Below, piece after piece: positions 7,610 through 16,615 of a stretch of 22,500 bases of DNA. Every line of letters starts with the position of its first letter. The first letter of the stretch is position 1. This stretch comes from Adiantum capillus-veneris (taxonomy: Eukaryota; Streptophyta; Polypodiopsida; Polypodiales; Pteridaceae). The notes beneath the pieces were generated by a model. That model searched no databases. It was not told the origin of the DNA and saw nothing but the letters and a program-made list of their open reading frames with translations. The DNA is taken from assembly GCA_014529385.2 (NCBI GenBank), contig CM043955.1, positions 137,663,608-137,686,107 on the forward strand, written 5' to 3'. The position numbers and the translations under genes were made by a program.

Positions 7610-9260
7610 CTGCTACATCTTGTACCTAAAGTAAGGCGACAATGGTCTAAAATGGTAAGTACAAGACGCTCCAAAACAAAGGTAGCCGAAGCAATTTCGG
7701 GATGCAACATGGATGACATCCTTCCAATTGTCGACGTAAACATAAAAGGAAAGAGGGTTGGAAACACCTACATTGATGGAGGTGCACAAATCTGTGTAAT
7801 GAGAGAAGCTATGATGCTTCGATTAGGGCTCGAGGTTGACAGGCCTTCTCCATGCAAGGCAAAGATGGCAAACAAGGCAAAAGTTAAGTGTGTGGGTGTG
7901 GTAAGTTCCGTGAAAATCAAAGCTTTCAACACTGAGGTAGAGGTAGATGTTTTTGTGATGCCTACTAAGGGGGAGGGCTATCCACTAATTTTGGGAAGGC
8001 CATGGTTGATGGCCATGAAGGCAAAACAGGACTGGGGTACTGGCCTTCTACGCATGATCGGTAAGAAAGGGGAGACAATCTACTACGACATGAGGATTGG
8101 CAAGCAGAAGGAAATGAATCTGGAAACATCGGCAAATGAAACCACTAGCGAATCTTCCAGTTCTGAGGAGGAGACCACATCCACCGACGAAAGTGACAGT
8201 TCCATTGATGTGATGGGTATCATTATGAAGGATCCACAAAGGGTAAGCACAAGTGGTGATCCATCACCAAAAGGGCAACCCAATGAAGAGGAGAGCAAAT
8301 CACCTGGCCTAGGAGGAAGTAGGTTGAAGGGTATGTTGTCTACGGAATTAACACTTGAGGAGAAAGATAGTTTTTTGCAAATGTTGATGGGATTTCCTAA
8401 CCTGTTCATTGAACACTATGAAAGAATCACAGGCATTACAGTGGTGGAACATCATATTAAGCTGAAGGAAGGGGTAAAACCAGTTGTGCAAAAGCTACGA
8501 CGACTGGGGGTCATACAAGAAAAGTCACTCTTGGCCGCGGTAAGGAAACTGCTGGAGGCGGGATTCATCTATCCTGTAGAAAACTCAGAATGGGTGTCAC
8601 CCGTAGTGGTGATGCCTAAAAAGAATGGTAAGTGGAGGGTCTGTGTTGACTACAAACCACTAAATGCAGCTACAAAGAGAGACCACTTTCCTCTCCCTTT
8701 CTTGGATGAAATTCTGAATGAAGTAGCGGGTTTTGAATGCTATACCGTCTGTGATGGTTATTCAGGATACTTTCAAATACGCATAGCCTTGGAAGATCAG
8801 CTAAAAACCACTTTTATCACGCCATGGGGTTGTTTTGCATACAGGGTTATGCCATTTGGTCTCACAAATGCACCTGCCACATTCCAAAGATATGTCACAT
8901 ATGTTTTTCAACCGTTCTTTGGAACATCCATAAGAGTGTTCATTGATGATTTTTGTATATATAGCTCCCGTATTTCACATTTAGAAAAGGTAACTGAAGG
9001 TTTGGCCAGGTTGCAGAGCCTAGGTGGGCAATTAAATGTGGATAAATGTCACATTGGGGAGAGTAAAGTCATTCTACTAGGCCATGAAATTTCAGCAAGA
9101 GGTATCAACGCCGACCCAAGTAAGGTGTCCGCACTCATAGCCCTACCTTCACCAACGACTGCACGTCAACTGGTCTCTTTTCTACAGAAGGTGAGGTATT
9201 TAAGTAGATTCATACATCTACTATCACAACTTGTTCTACCACTGCAACAACTCACTCAAA
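7610..9260 (+). pseudogene. pol: Tat element protease and reverse transcriptase
   Basis: The frame runs from just after the TAG at 7607; an internal ATG is at 7652. Retroviral-type aspartic protease: IDGGAQICVM with the catalytic Asp codon at 7775, and LILGRPWL near 7990. An acidic S/E/T-rich linker (about 8110-8240) follows, then RT with VVVMPKKNGKWRVCVDYKPL, DGYSGYFQI, MPFGLTNAPATFQR and the active site FIDD (Asp codons at 8945 and 8948). RT reads to about 9255, where homology jumps to another frame at QQLTQ/KDQLS. The frame runs on to 9340 with non-homologous residues. The RT motifs look intact; the break is downstream of them. Confidence 0.9.
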
Positions 9261-11282
9261 GATCAACTTTCACTAAGCGAACATCACTACAACAAGGCAA
9301 AGGAGGTCTTAGCCACTCTGCCAACTGTCTCACCACCTAAGTGGGATGAAAAATTCTATGTCACCTCAAGTGTTGGTGATGACTCATTGGGGGCTGTGCT
9401 ACTCCAAAAGGATACGACGACATCTTTCATGAGGCCAATCTACTTCGCTAGTCGAATGATGACAGCAGGAGAGAAAGGTTTCACCCATGTGGAACACTTA
9501 GTCCTAGCTCTTAGATTTGCAACTACAAAGTTTAGGTCATATTTGCTGCCTAAGCAATTTGTGATTCTAACCACGGATGAAATATTTCCCTATGTTGTAC
9601 AACACATGGATGTGTCTGCTAGAATTACTAAATGGGTAGTTCGTCTGCAAGAGTTTGACTACACGGTACAGGTAGAAAGCACGACAAGGGCAAGTTTGGG
9701 GGGACTCATGACCTACCAAGTCTTTGAAAGGAAGGAGAAGCAATCTAAGGAAGGAGAAGTCCGATTACCTCCAGTACCACCGATGGTAGAAGGAGCATAC
9801 TCTCTCTACTTTGATGGAGCCTACAAGCGAGCGTCCGACAAAGCAGCTGCAGGCATAGTGGTCTTTGATGACAAAGGGACAAAGGTATTTTCGTTGGGCC
9901 AATTGTTAGATTCACATTCTAACAATGAAGCTGAGTATGTAGCACTAACCAAGGGTCTACAATGGTGCGTCTCGCAAGGTGTACAACGCCTTAATGTATT
10001 TGGGGATGCTCTACTTCTGGTAAGGCAAGTAAATGGAGCATGGACATGCAAGAATCCTAGTTTAAGGACTCACTTAAGTGGTGTAAAAACCTTGTTGGGT
10101 AAGTTTGAAGAAGTTCAAATACACCATATCCCAAGGGCTCAAAACCAAGAAGCAGATGCCCTAGCAAGTGAAAGACTACAAGAAGTGGTGGTTGGAGCAA
10201 TAAAACTAAAGCTCCCTCTATTTCAAGGCAGTGATGCCTTGCCTGACATCATGCATTTTTTGGAAACAGGGGAATGCCCATCAGATTTAACAAAGGGACA
10301 GAAGCAATGGCCGACGCGGAAGGCCACAAGGTATCGACTCATCAATGATGGTTTGTACTGTAAGGGTAAGGACCAAATACTCAGGAAGGTCCCTCTCTCT
10401 CACGAAATCATGGGAGTAATTGCTAGCTGTCACGACGGGGATTGTGGTGGTCACTTTGCCCTAGACATAACAAGTAGGAAAATCTTGCAGGTAGGCTTCA
10501 TATGGCCTAGCCTCAACCGTGATGTACACCATTGGTGCAAAACGTGTAAGTTGTGTCAAAAGGCCGGCACTAGGTCACTTATGCCTGAACCACAGACACC
10601 TATTCTCTCATATGGCCCATTTGAAAAATGGGGTATCGATGCCATTGGGCCATTACCTAGGGCCAACTCAGGAAAATTCTACATTATCATGGGGGTCGAC
10701 TACATGACTAGATGGGCAGAGGCTACAGCCACCACTAGAATCACAGCGGTAGAGGTAGCTAAATTTATCTACGAGCACATATGCTGTAGGTTTGGCACAC
10801 CTTTAGAGATCATCTCTGATAGAGGGCCAGGTTTCAGAGCAGACTTGGTAGGAGAATTAATGCAGAAACTGGGCATTACAAGGAGGCACTCTTCACCATA
10901 TTACCCTCAATGTAATGGCCTAGTTGAAAAGGTAAATGGAATGGTTTCTAAAATTATTACCAAGCAGGTAAACAATCATCCCGGAGACTGGGATAAGTAT
11001 CTACTACCTGCTTTATGGGCCTACAGAACTTCATTTCGTACATCCTTGGGATTCACACCGTATCATCTAGTATTTGGTAAGGAAGCAATCTTGCCCATTG
11101 AAGTGCAACTACAAAGTCTCAGAGTAATGGCAAGCCAGCTTCAACAGCCCAACATGCATTTGAGAGATCACATCATCAAATTGGAAAGACTGCAGCTAGA
11201 CAGAGAAGAAGCAATAAATTATTATGCAGCACAAGCAGAGCATAGACGGCTTAGCTTTAACGAGCATCTCCTGAAAAAATAA
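9231..11282 (+). pseudogene. pol: Tat element RNase H, second RNase H and integrase
   Basis: Residue numbers run from 9231. Genuine homology starts near KDQLS (~9255). RNase H 1: FYVTSSVGDDSLGAVLLQ, FTHVEHLVLAL, TTDE; the first catalytic Asp position of the usual YVDAS motif is Thr, so this domain is probably inactive. RNase H 2 (about 190-315): YFDGA (D195), NNEAEY (E233/E235), FGDALLL (D259), EADALA (D309), the full D-E-D-D set. Integrase: an HHCC zinc domain (CHDGDCGGHF to CKTCKLCQ), then a DDE core with D470 (GIDAIG), D530 (IISDRGPGF) and E566 (NGLVEKVNG), giving the D-D-35-E spacing. The frame ends at TAA 11280-11282, in phase with the integrase tail beyond. Confidence 0.9.
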
Positions 11283-11576
11283 TTGAAGAAAGGAATGTTG
11301 GTGCTCCGCTACGACAATCGCTTCGACATGCGCAAGGATAAGAAACTCCTGCTCCGATGGGAAGGCCCTTTCATCATCAAGAAAAAGTATGCCAATGGGA
11401 GCTACCAGCTTATGGAGGCTGATGGAAAACTTCATAAAACCAGGGTAAATGGTTGGCGACTTAAACCTTATTTTCTTCGATTTGACCAGGCTCCACCAAT
11501 TGACATTCCAGATGAGGACACACCATCAGCCGCCACCTTCGACGATAATGATCAAACAAATGAGCTAGAGACATGA
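11283..11576 (+). pseudogene. pol: Tat element integrase C-terminal tail
   Basis: In phase with the preceding frame after TAA. KGMLVLRYDNR, LLLRWEGPFIIKKKYANGSY and WRLKPYF match the GPY/F-type integrase C-terminal domain that ends gypsy polyproteins. The element's coding part ends at TGA 11574-11576, 12 bp before the polypurine tract. No chromodomain follows, in keeping with Tat. Confidence 0.85.
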
Positions 11577-11588
11577 ATGCCTCTAGCC

Positions 11589-11600
11589 AAAAGGGGAGGG
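11589..11600 (+). promoter_or_regulatory. Polypurine tract, Tat element
   Basis: AAAAGGGGAGGG, followed after CTAA by TGATGGGGGC, the presumed 3' LTR start. Confidence 0.65.
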
Positions 11601-11604
11601 CTAA

Positions 11605-12384
11605 TGATGGGGGCTTTTCACAAGCCAAGCTCCCATACCCCTCTTCTCTTGTCCCCACCCCATGAAAACCCCCTTTTATGGAGGGAGTGATAAAAGGCAT
11701 TGGAATAAGTAAGAAAAAATAAAGTATGATTATGTAAATATATAAGAAAGGTAAAATAGGCCACCTCATGCCTGCGGGGTAGCCCATCCCCACCTTGCCT
11801 CCTTTTTCTTCACTGTTGCCCCGCCGGGTGTCCCTTTTCCTCTCCTCCACTCAAAAGGTCAACCCCCCTCTCTCTTCCCCTTGTCCTTTCTCCTTTCTCT
11901 CTCTCCTCAAGCTACCCCACCTCTCACCAATAATGCATTCTAACTCACCAATAATGCACCCTAACTCACATGCAGCTTACCCTATCTTCCAAAATAGTAT
12001 ACCTCACCCCCTCTTTCTCTCTCCTATCATATCCCATGACCCAAATACCCCCCTCTCTCTCTAAAGGGCGCCATGTCTCTTGTCTTGTAGCTAAATAACC
12101 TCCCCCACACTCACACACACTCAGTTTCACTGAAAAAGGTGCCCACAGACCCATCCCACCCGGTGGTTACCTGATTTTTCTTGTGTTCACACACATCTGC
12201 ACACAGATTCACCTTTGAACACACTCCCCTCTCTCCCCTCTTGTAATTACTTTATTCTCCATGTCACCTCTCACTTTTTTTCATCAACCCATCTCTCTCT
12301 CTTAGTCTCTCTCTCATGAGACTGCTGTTCTGGCACATATACACACAGCCAGACAAGTGGGGCCCATAGTCACATGGCCTATGT
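11605..12384 (+). repeat. Tat element 3' LTR, probably truncated; CT-rich, no gene
   Basis: Begins TGATGGGGGCTTTTC after the polypurine tract. Contains an A/T-rich stretch with a possible TATA (AAATATATAAG near 11735) and then a long pyrimidine-rich region (about 11790-12310) full of CTCTCT runs. The tandem CACCAATAATGCA phrase occurs near 11925 and 11945. No credible ORF: openings here read through low-complexity sequence. The right boundary is unknown because the copia fragment starts near 12385 and no second copy of this LTR exists in the window. Confidence 0.55.
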
Positions 12385-12411
12385 AGATAATGAGACATTG
12401 TTACTGCTTTC

Positions 12412-13605
12412 TTGAATGGTGACATATTTGAGGAAGTTTATGTAACGCAGCCTCTCGGTTTTGTCATGAAAGGACAAGAGGTCAAAGTGTGCAAATGTAA
12501 CAAGGCTTTGTATGGGTTGAAGCAATCTCCTCGTGCTTGGTATGAGAAAGCTGACACTCATTTGGTCAAACAAGGCTTTCGTAACAGTCCAACAGAAAGC
12601 ACATTGTATGTAAAGGGTGAGGGTGATGTATTGCTCATCATAGTTCTTTATGTTGATGATTTGCTGATCATTGGACCAAATGAGAGACATATTGCTGAAT
12701 TTAAGGCTGATTTGAATGCTACTGTCAAGATGAAAGATTTGGGACTGTTGCATCATTATTTGGGTATACAATTTAAGCAGTGTGATGGTGGTATTGCCTT
12801 GTGTCAGAAAAGTTACATAGAGACATTGCTATGTAAGTTTAGACTTGAGGATTGCAAACCTATTGCCACTCCCATGGAAACAGGTTCGAAGTTGAGTCTA
12901 CATGATGCTGGTGATCCTGTTGATGTCACTCTTTACCAAAGTGCTGTTGGCTGCCTCATTTATGTATGCAACACGAGGCCGGATATTCAGTTTGCAGTCT
13001 CACAGGTCAGCAGATTTATGCATAGCCCAGGGTCTAAGCATTGGCAGGCTGTCAAGAGGATTTTCCGCTACCTGAGTGGCACTTTACATCTTGGCTTGTT
13101 TTATCCCAAGGGGGGATCATTGCCGCCAGACTTACATGCTTTTTCGGACTTAGATTGGGCTGGTTGTTTTGACACGCGAGTGTCCACAAGTGGTTTTTGT
13201 TTCATGCTTGGCAGTTCATGTATATCATGGTTGAGCAAGAAGCAACCTACTGTGGCCACTTCGAGTTGTGAGGCTGAGTACAGGGAAGTCTTCACAGCTA
13301 CAGTTGAGTGTGTATGGCTGAGACACCTTATGGATGATTTGGGTGTTGGACAGGACACTGCCAACACTAACTACACTGACAGTCAGAGTGCATTGGCAGT
13401 TGCGAGGAACCCAGTTTTTCATGCTCGTACAAAGCACATTGAGGTGCATTACCACTATGTCAGGGAGAGGCTCTCAGCAGGAGAGATCAGCTTGGCTTAT
13501 GTGCCAACACAGGACAACCTTGCAGATCTTTTCACAAAGGCATTGTCTCGTGAGAAGCTTGAAGCTTTCCGCAAAGCTTTGGGCTTACTCCCCTTTGTGG
13601 ACTGA
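12412..13605 (+). pseudogene. pol: copia RT-RNase H, 5'-truncated but frame open
   Basis: 397 codons without a stop, starting inside RT (open from 12394; the first codon here is TTG, not a true start). RT: TAFLNGDIFEEVYVTQPLGF region, ALYGLKQSPRAWY, and YVDD (Asp codons at 12655 and 12658). Then the copia 'hydrophobic' stretch GCLIYVCNTRPDI, and RNase H with SDLDWAGC, SSCEAEY and YTDSQSA, ending in KHIEVHYHYVRE and DLFTKALS. TGA at 13603-13605. Compared with the gypsy elements here it shows no frame damage, suggesting either a younger insertion or chance survival. Confidence 0.9.
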
Positions 13606-13670
13606 TCCTGTCCTTCAGGCATGGAACTTCCCTTTACTCATGTGCCAGCTCTCATTCACCGCATCACTCC

Positions 13671-13678
13671 AGGGGGGA
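13671..13678 (+). promoter_or_regulatory. Polypurine tract, copia element
   Basis: AGGGGGGA followed by TT and then TGTTACC, the LTR start, as in many plant copia elements. Confidence 0.65.
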
Positions 13679-13680
13679 TT

Positions 13681-13906
13681 TGTTACCATATACATGTGGC
13701 AGTGATGTGTGTGAACACACTAGGACCGCCGGGGCATTTTTTCCCTCTTTAGGAGGTTTTTTCCCCTGACATTATATATATGCCCATCACTCTAGGGCTA
13801 TCCATCTTTCCATTTCACACTAAGTAACACACTCTCTATTGTGTGCCTTGAGCTTCCTTTGTCTTCTCCAAGCTGTGTGTGTTTCTCTGCAACCCTAATT
13901 CCAACA
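13681..13906 (+). repeat. copia 3' LTR, about 226 bp
   Basis: Starts TGTTACCATATACATG and has a TATATATA box at 13773-13780. The likely end is ...TTCCAACA at 13906, where alignment with the family B repeat unit begins. The end is inferred from the TG...CA rule and from that junction. Confidence 0.6.
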
Positions 13907-14011
13907 ACTTTTGTGATCCAAATTTCACCAAAATTGATTTGTGGAGTCTACTTGATATGCTTGACCTTGTGGTATACTCAAGTTTGCAAAATTTCCAATT
14001 TTTGAAGCAGA

Positions 14012-14035
14012 TGTAAATAATTGTGATCATTTACT
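14012..14035. repeat. 24-bp palindrome, family B copy 1 (decayed)
   Basis: Plus strand TGTAAATAATTG then TGATCATTTACT; 8 of 12 arm positions pair. The central CG pairs have become TG and TG, as expected if methylated CpGs were lost. Confidence 0.75.
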
Positions 14036-14296
14036 CCAGCTATATTTTTGTAAATTTTTGTCCCAACTTTGACACAGATCTATTAAGCACCTCAAGTTAA
14101 GGTTTCTAGCCAAGTTTGGACAAATTTTGGTCAAATGGTCATCAATTTTCTTTTCGATGACTAAGTTTACAAATTTGGTTACACTTTTCAATCCAATGAT
14201 CTAAAAATCTTACCAAATTTGGTTTGTAGGCTTATTACAACATTGTAAAGCTAGTGGTATGCCAACTTGGTCAAAAAAGTTGAAAAATAGGGCAGA

Positions 14297-14320
14297 TGTG
14301 AATAATCGCGATTATTTACA
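14297..14320. repeat. 24-bp palindrome, family B copy 2 (nearly perfect)
   Basis: TGTGAATAATCG then CGATTATTTACA; 11 of 12 arm positions pair. The inferred family B half-site is TGTAAATAATCG. Confidence 0.9.
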
Positions 14321-14582
14321 GCTGGCAATTTTTTGCATCTTTTTGGTCAACTGAGCATGTACACATGTTTATCACATCAATATAAGCGTATGAATCAAAT
14401 TTCAATAGGTTTGAATAATTTTTTCTCCAAGTTACACTCAAGATTCCGAAAGTCACTACAAACTTTAGTTTTTACCTAGTTTTTGGCCAGTTTGGTGATC
14501 CAAATCTTTTGTGCCTTTCCAAAAGTTGTTTGTACACATGCAATGAGTCAATGGTATGAACCTTGGTCAAATCTGAGCTAAA

Positions 14583-14606
14583 AGTTAACAATCGCGATTA
14601 TAAACT
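14583..14606. repeat. 24-bp palindrome, family B copy 3 (imperfect)
   Basis: AGTTAACAATCG then CGATTATAAACT; 10 of 12 arm positions pair. The outer four bases differ from copies 1-2 but still pair with each other (AGTT with AACT). Confidence 0.7.
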
Positions 14607-15270
14607 TCAGACTTGAAATGAACCAATTATTGCAATTTTTCAATGGACAGTCTTTTAATGGTCTATTTAAAGCCTATGAATCAAGTCAAAACTTAATTTG
14701 GCCTAAAATGTCAAGAAAAAGTAAGTAGTTTGAGTTTTGGCCAACTCTTGAAATTTTGACCTCGAAGTGTCCTTGAGCTTACCCATTGGTTCAGACAACT
14801 TTTAAGCTTACTCTCCAGTCAGATTGAGTGGTTTGGAGTCTTTTCGTGCTATTTCTAACCGTAGACCTGAAATTATGCAACTTCCAATAACAACTCACAA
14901 TGATTTTTTCAGAGAGAGCAATCTTCTGAAATCCACCTCGGATCCTACTTACCCTACTCCTAGATTCTCATGCAATGGTGTTGTGGGGGAAGTGTCCACA
15001 AACACTCGTTTTCTTGTCTTTTATGGCATTGATCTTAAAACTTGTCCCGTCTATCAATCATCCTCAAAATCCTAATCTATTTCTACAATCCTACAATCCT
15101 AAAGACACTCAGCAAGTGCAATTACTTCCAAGCTACCTCTACACAGCAAAAGACGACAATCTTAGGCTATGCCGTTTCTAAAAGAAAATTTTGAACTCTA
15201 GGCGATCCTAGAGGAAGTTAAAGGATAACTTCACAATACGCTCATGTTTTTCCCTAGTTTAGGTCTCTTC
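14607..15270 (-). other. Family B leader between primer-binding site and array
   Basis: No convincing gene on either strand. It holds 'CTACAATCCTACAATCCTAAA' like short repetition near 15085-15105 and otherwise nondescript A/T-rich sequence. An 83-codon plus-strand opening (14824-15075) runs antisense to the element. Confidence 0.5.
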
Positions 15271-15272
15271 GA

Positions 15273-15290
15273 TCCCCGACAGTGACGCCA
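15273..15290 (-). promoter_or_regulatory. Primer-binding site, tRNA-Asp-like
   Basis: On the minus strand TGGCGTCACTGTCGGGGA, continuing ATCGAA: complementary to a tRNA 3' end with CCA plus the T-arm. It matches the plant tRNA-Asp complement (TGGCGCCGTTGCCGGGGA, from memory) at 14 of 18 positions, with all six following bases also matching. It sits 4 bases inside the LTR end, which fixes the element's orientation. Confidence 0.75.
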
Positions 15291-15587
15291 AATATGGGAC
15301 GGGTGTCTAACCTCACTATCCTATCTTATTGCAGTATTAGTGAGAACCACGATTAAATTGTCAATCCATGGGATGAAGCTGACTCGACTAGTGCATAGAG
15401 ACTACAAGAGAGTGTCAATCTCTCAGAAAACAACTAACAACTCGCATACTAAAAGCCAATCGCTCGTTGGAAAACAAATCACATCCGTTACAGCATCAAA
15501 CGACATCCAAACATAACGAAACTTCTAGAACATGTTTATAAGACCTAAGCACTCATGCTTATGGTCTCAAACCCCACTTTAGGTCAA

Positions 15588-15611
15588 GTGCCAAAATAGC
15601 GATTATTAACA
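15588..15611 (-). repeat. Degenerate family B palindrome inside the LTR
   Basis: On the minus strand the 5' arm is TGTTAATAATCG, 11 of 12 matching the family B half-site; the 3' arm matches at only 5 of 12. It lies about 360 bp downstream of the TATA box. Confidence 0.5.
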
Positions 15612-15953
15612 GCAGTGGATTTTTGACCTAGTCGTTTTCGACCCAGAATGCATCTAAATGCTTAGCAATGATCCTCCAATATCCCGCCTATGCTTAGTTT
15701 TTGATTTGAAAGTATAAATTCCTAGTTATGATAAAATCAGGCCACTGATTGGCGACGCCAAAAACTACGAAATACTTTGATGTGTTTACGTCAATGTGTA
15801 GAGCTCTTGCCGGCGGTTGCAATGCAATAAACGCTACTGCAATGTGACAACTAGGGAGGGAGTAGGAAGCGCGAGAAGGAGAGAAGAGAGCGTCGTTAGC
15901 TCATGTTGTGTATTTCATTATCCAAAAACTTAATAATAACTTACAAAAATTGG

Positions 15954-15961
15954 CTTTTATA
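15954..15961 (-). promoter_or_regulatory. LTR TATA box, family B
   Basis: TATAAAAG on the minus strand, in the context GGCTAAGGTATAAAAGCC, aligned with the family A TATA box. About 245 bp into the LTR. Confidence 0.7.
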
Positions 15962-16204
15962 CCTTAGCCAAGGTTTTTGGTGGTCAAAACTAATAATCTG
16001 AGAGTTCTACCAAAGATGGGTAATGACAGGTTGACACAATCTGGAAGCTTGTAGCCCTGGCTCAAGCCCTGGCTCATCAATTACAAGGTTTATATGAGAA
16101 AATAGGAGTTACAATATTCCCGATTAATCAAAATAATAAGTGTTTTTACAATGAGAACTCCGTAAAATGGTATTCGTGGTATCTGTGTTAGCTTGCTGCT
16201 AACA

Positions 16205-16337
16205 TATCTCAACTAGGGACCAAGCGAAGAGATGGTTATATCTCAATAGGGGTCCAAAAGGTAGTCTATCAAAGAGCAAATTGCATTCTAATTGAGCTTA
16301 AAAGACCTTAGATTTAGCTTCATTAAAGACCTCCAAA
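16205..16337. other. Short stretch between family B LTR and the next element
   Basis: 133 bp with no recognisable feature; it may hold the family B target-site flank (TATCT at 16205) or belong to the next LTR. Confidence 0.3.
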
Positions 16338-16400
16338 TGTTAGTGTTAGAAGTCCTTAGACCTTAGGCAAGCTAGGGCTGTGCTTGAGGTGGGAACCCGG

Positions 16401-16615
16401 TCCAAGCTTGAGGTGCTTGTCATGCTTGGTAACTAAGGTGCTTGATGTGCTTGTCATGCTTGAGGAGTAAGGTGCTTCATGTGCTTGTCGTGCTTGCTAA
16501 CTAAGGTGCTTGAGGTGCCTGTTGTGCTTGCTGACTAAGGTGCTTGAGGTGCTTGTCATGCTTGATGAGGAAGGTGCTTGAGAAGCTTCCCATGCATGGG
16601 GGGTAAGGTGCTTGA
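16401..16615 (+). repeat. 34-bp minisatellite, about six units
   Basis: Units resemble AAGGTGCTTGAGGTGCTTGT followed by CATGCTTG and a variable end. The AAGGTG marker recurs at 16435, 16469, 16503, 16537, 16571 and 16605, exactly 34 bp apart each time, and one diverged unit precedes at 16401. Period is conserved without indels while units differ at several bases. 34 is not a multiple of three, so this is not a coding repeat. Confidence 0.9.

Larger units (their letters stand above)
5472..12380 (+). mobile_element. Tat-like Ty3/gypsy retrotransposon, degraded
   Basis: Gag, zinc knuckle, protease, RT, RNase H, a second archaeal-type RNase H, and integrase, in Ty3/gypsy order. The second RNase H between RNase H and integrase marks the Tat lineage. 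Gag to RT lie in one reading frame, broken by stops at 7058 and 7607. A frameshift near 9255 leads to RNase H-integrase, and a stop at 11280 cuts off the integrase tail. A polypurine tract at 11589 is followed by TGATGGGG, the likely 3' LTR start. No matching 5' LTR is present between 4616 and 6335. Either the 5' end was displaced when family A inserted, or the LTR at 4616 is its 5' LTR after recombination. Confidence 0.85.
12385..13906 (+). mobile_element. Ty1/copia retrotransposon, 3' fragment
   Basis: RT C-terminal half, RNase H, polypurine tract and 3' LTR. Everything upstream (gag, protease, integrase, RT N-terminus) is missing. Homology to the copia RT motif preceding TAFLNGD begins near 12390, with one extra base before it. 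The fragment joins the CT-rich Tat LTR on its left and the family B array on its right. Confidence 0.85.
13907..14606 (-). repeat. Family B tandem array, ~285-bp units
   Basis: Three units, with palindrome centres at 14023/14024, 14308/14309 and 14594/14595: spacings of 285 and 286 bp. The units align with each other on the plus strand, e.g. GTGGTATACTCAAGTTTG, GTGGTATGCCAACTTGG and ATGGTATGAACCTTGG at matching places, and GTGATCCAAAT near the start of each. The reverse strand aligns with family A units (see 1-1300). No gene is seen. Confidence 0.8.
13907..16204 (-). mobile_element. Family B LTR retroelement, 5' portion
   Basis: On the minus strand: 5' LTR (16204 down to 15295), tRNA-Asp-like primer-binding site, ~0.7 kb leader, then the palindrome-bearing tandem array, cut off at 13906 by the copia LTR. 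No ORF1/ORF2 equivalent survives in the window. LTR and array both align with family A in the same relative orientation, so the two are related families with the order LTR, PBS, leader, array, ORFs. Confidence 0.75.
15295..16204 (-). repeat. Family B 5' LTR, 910 bp
   Basis: On the minus strand it starts TGTTAGCAGC (16204) and ends CCCGTCCCA (15295), just before the primer-binding site. TATA box at 15954-15961. The 5' third aligns with family A: both start TGTTRG/TGTTGAG and share ATTTTG...TTGTAA and TTTTGATT phrases and the TATA region. A short GCTAAC/GTTAGC inverted repeat lies at the very start (16180-16200). There is no gene inside. Confidence 0.75.

Noticed and set aside
11461-12154. Openings in the CT-rich region on both strands
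   Set aside because: Low-complexity pyrimidine/purine sequence of a presumed LTR; no conserved motif.
13334-13705. 123-codon plus-strand opening overlapping copia RNase H
   Set aside because: Different frame over a clearly coding RNase H; runs into the LTR.
14012-14320. First impression that family A and B arrays align in the same plus-strand orientation
   Set aside because: A short CACATGTTxATCACATC match suggested this, but longer, position-matched blocks align A plus strand with B minus strand, consistent with the LTR orientation.
14824-15181. Plus-strand openings in the family B leader
   Set aside because: Antisense to the element, between primer-binding site and array, with no recognisable protein features.
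15261-15290. tRNA gene end (T-arm-like TTCGATCCCC and CCA)
   Set aside because: No D-arm, anticodon arm or acceptor partner precedes it; on the other strand it is a primer-binding site adjoining an LTR.
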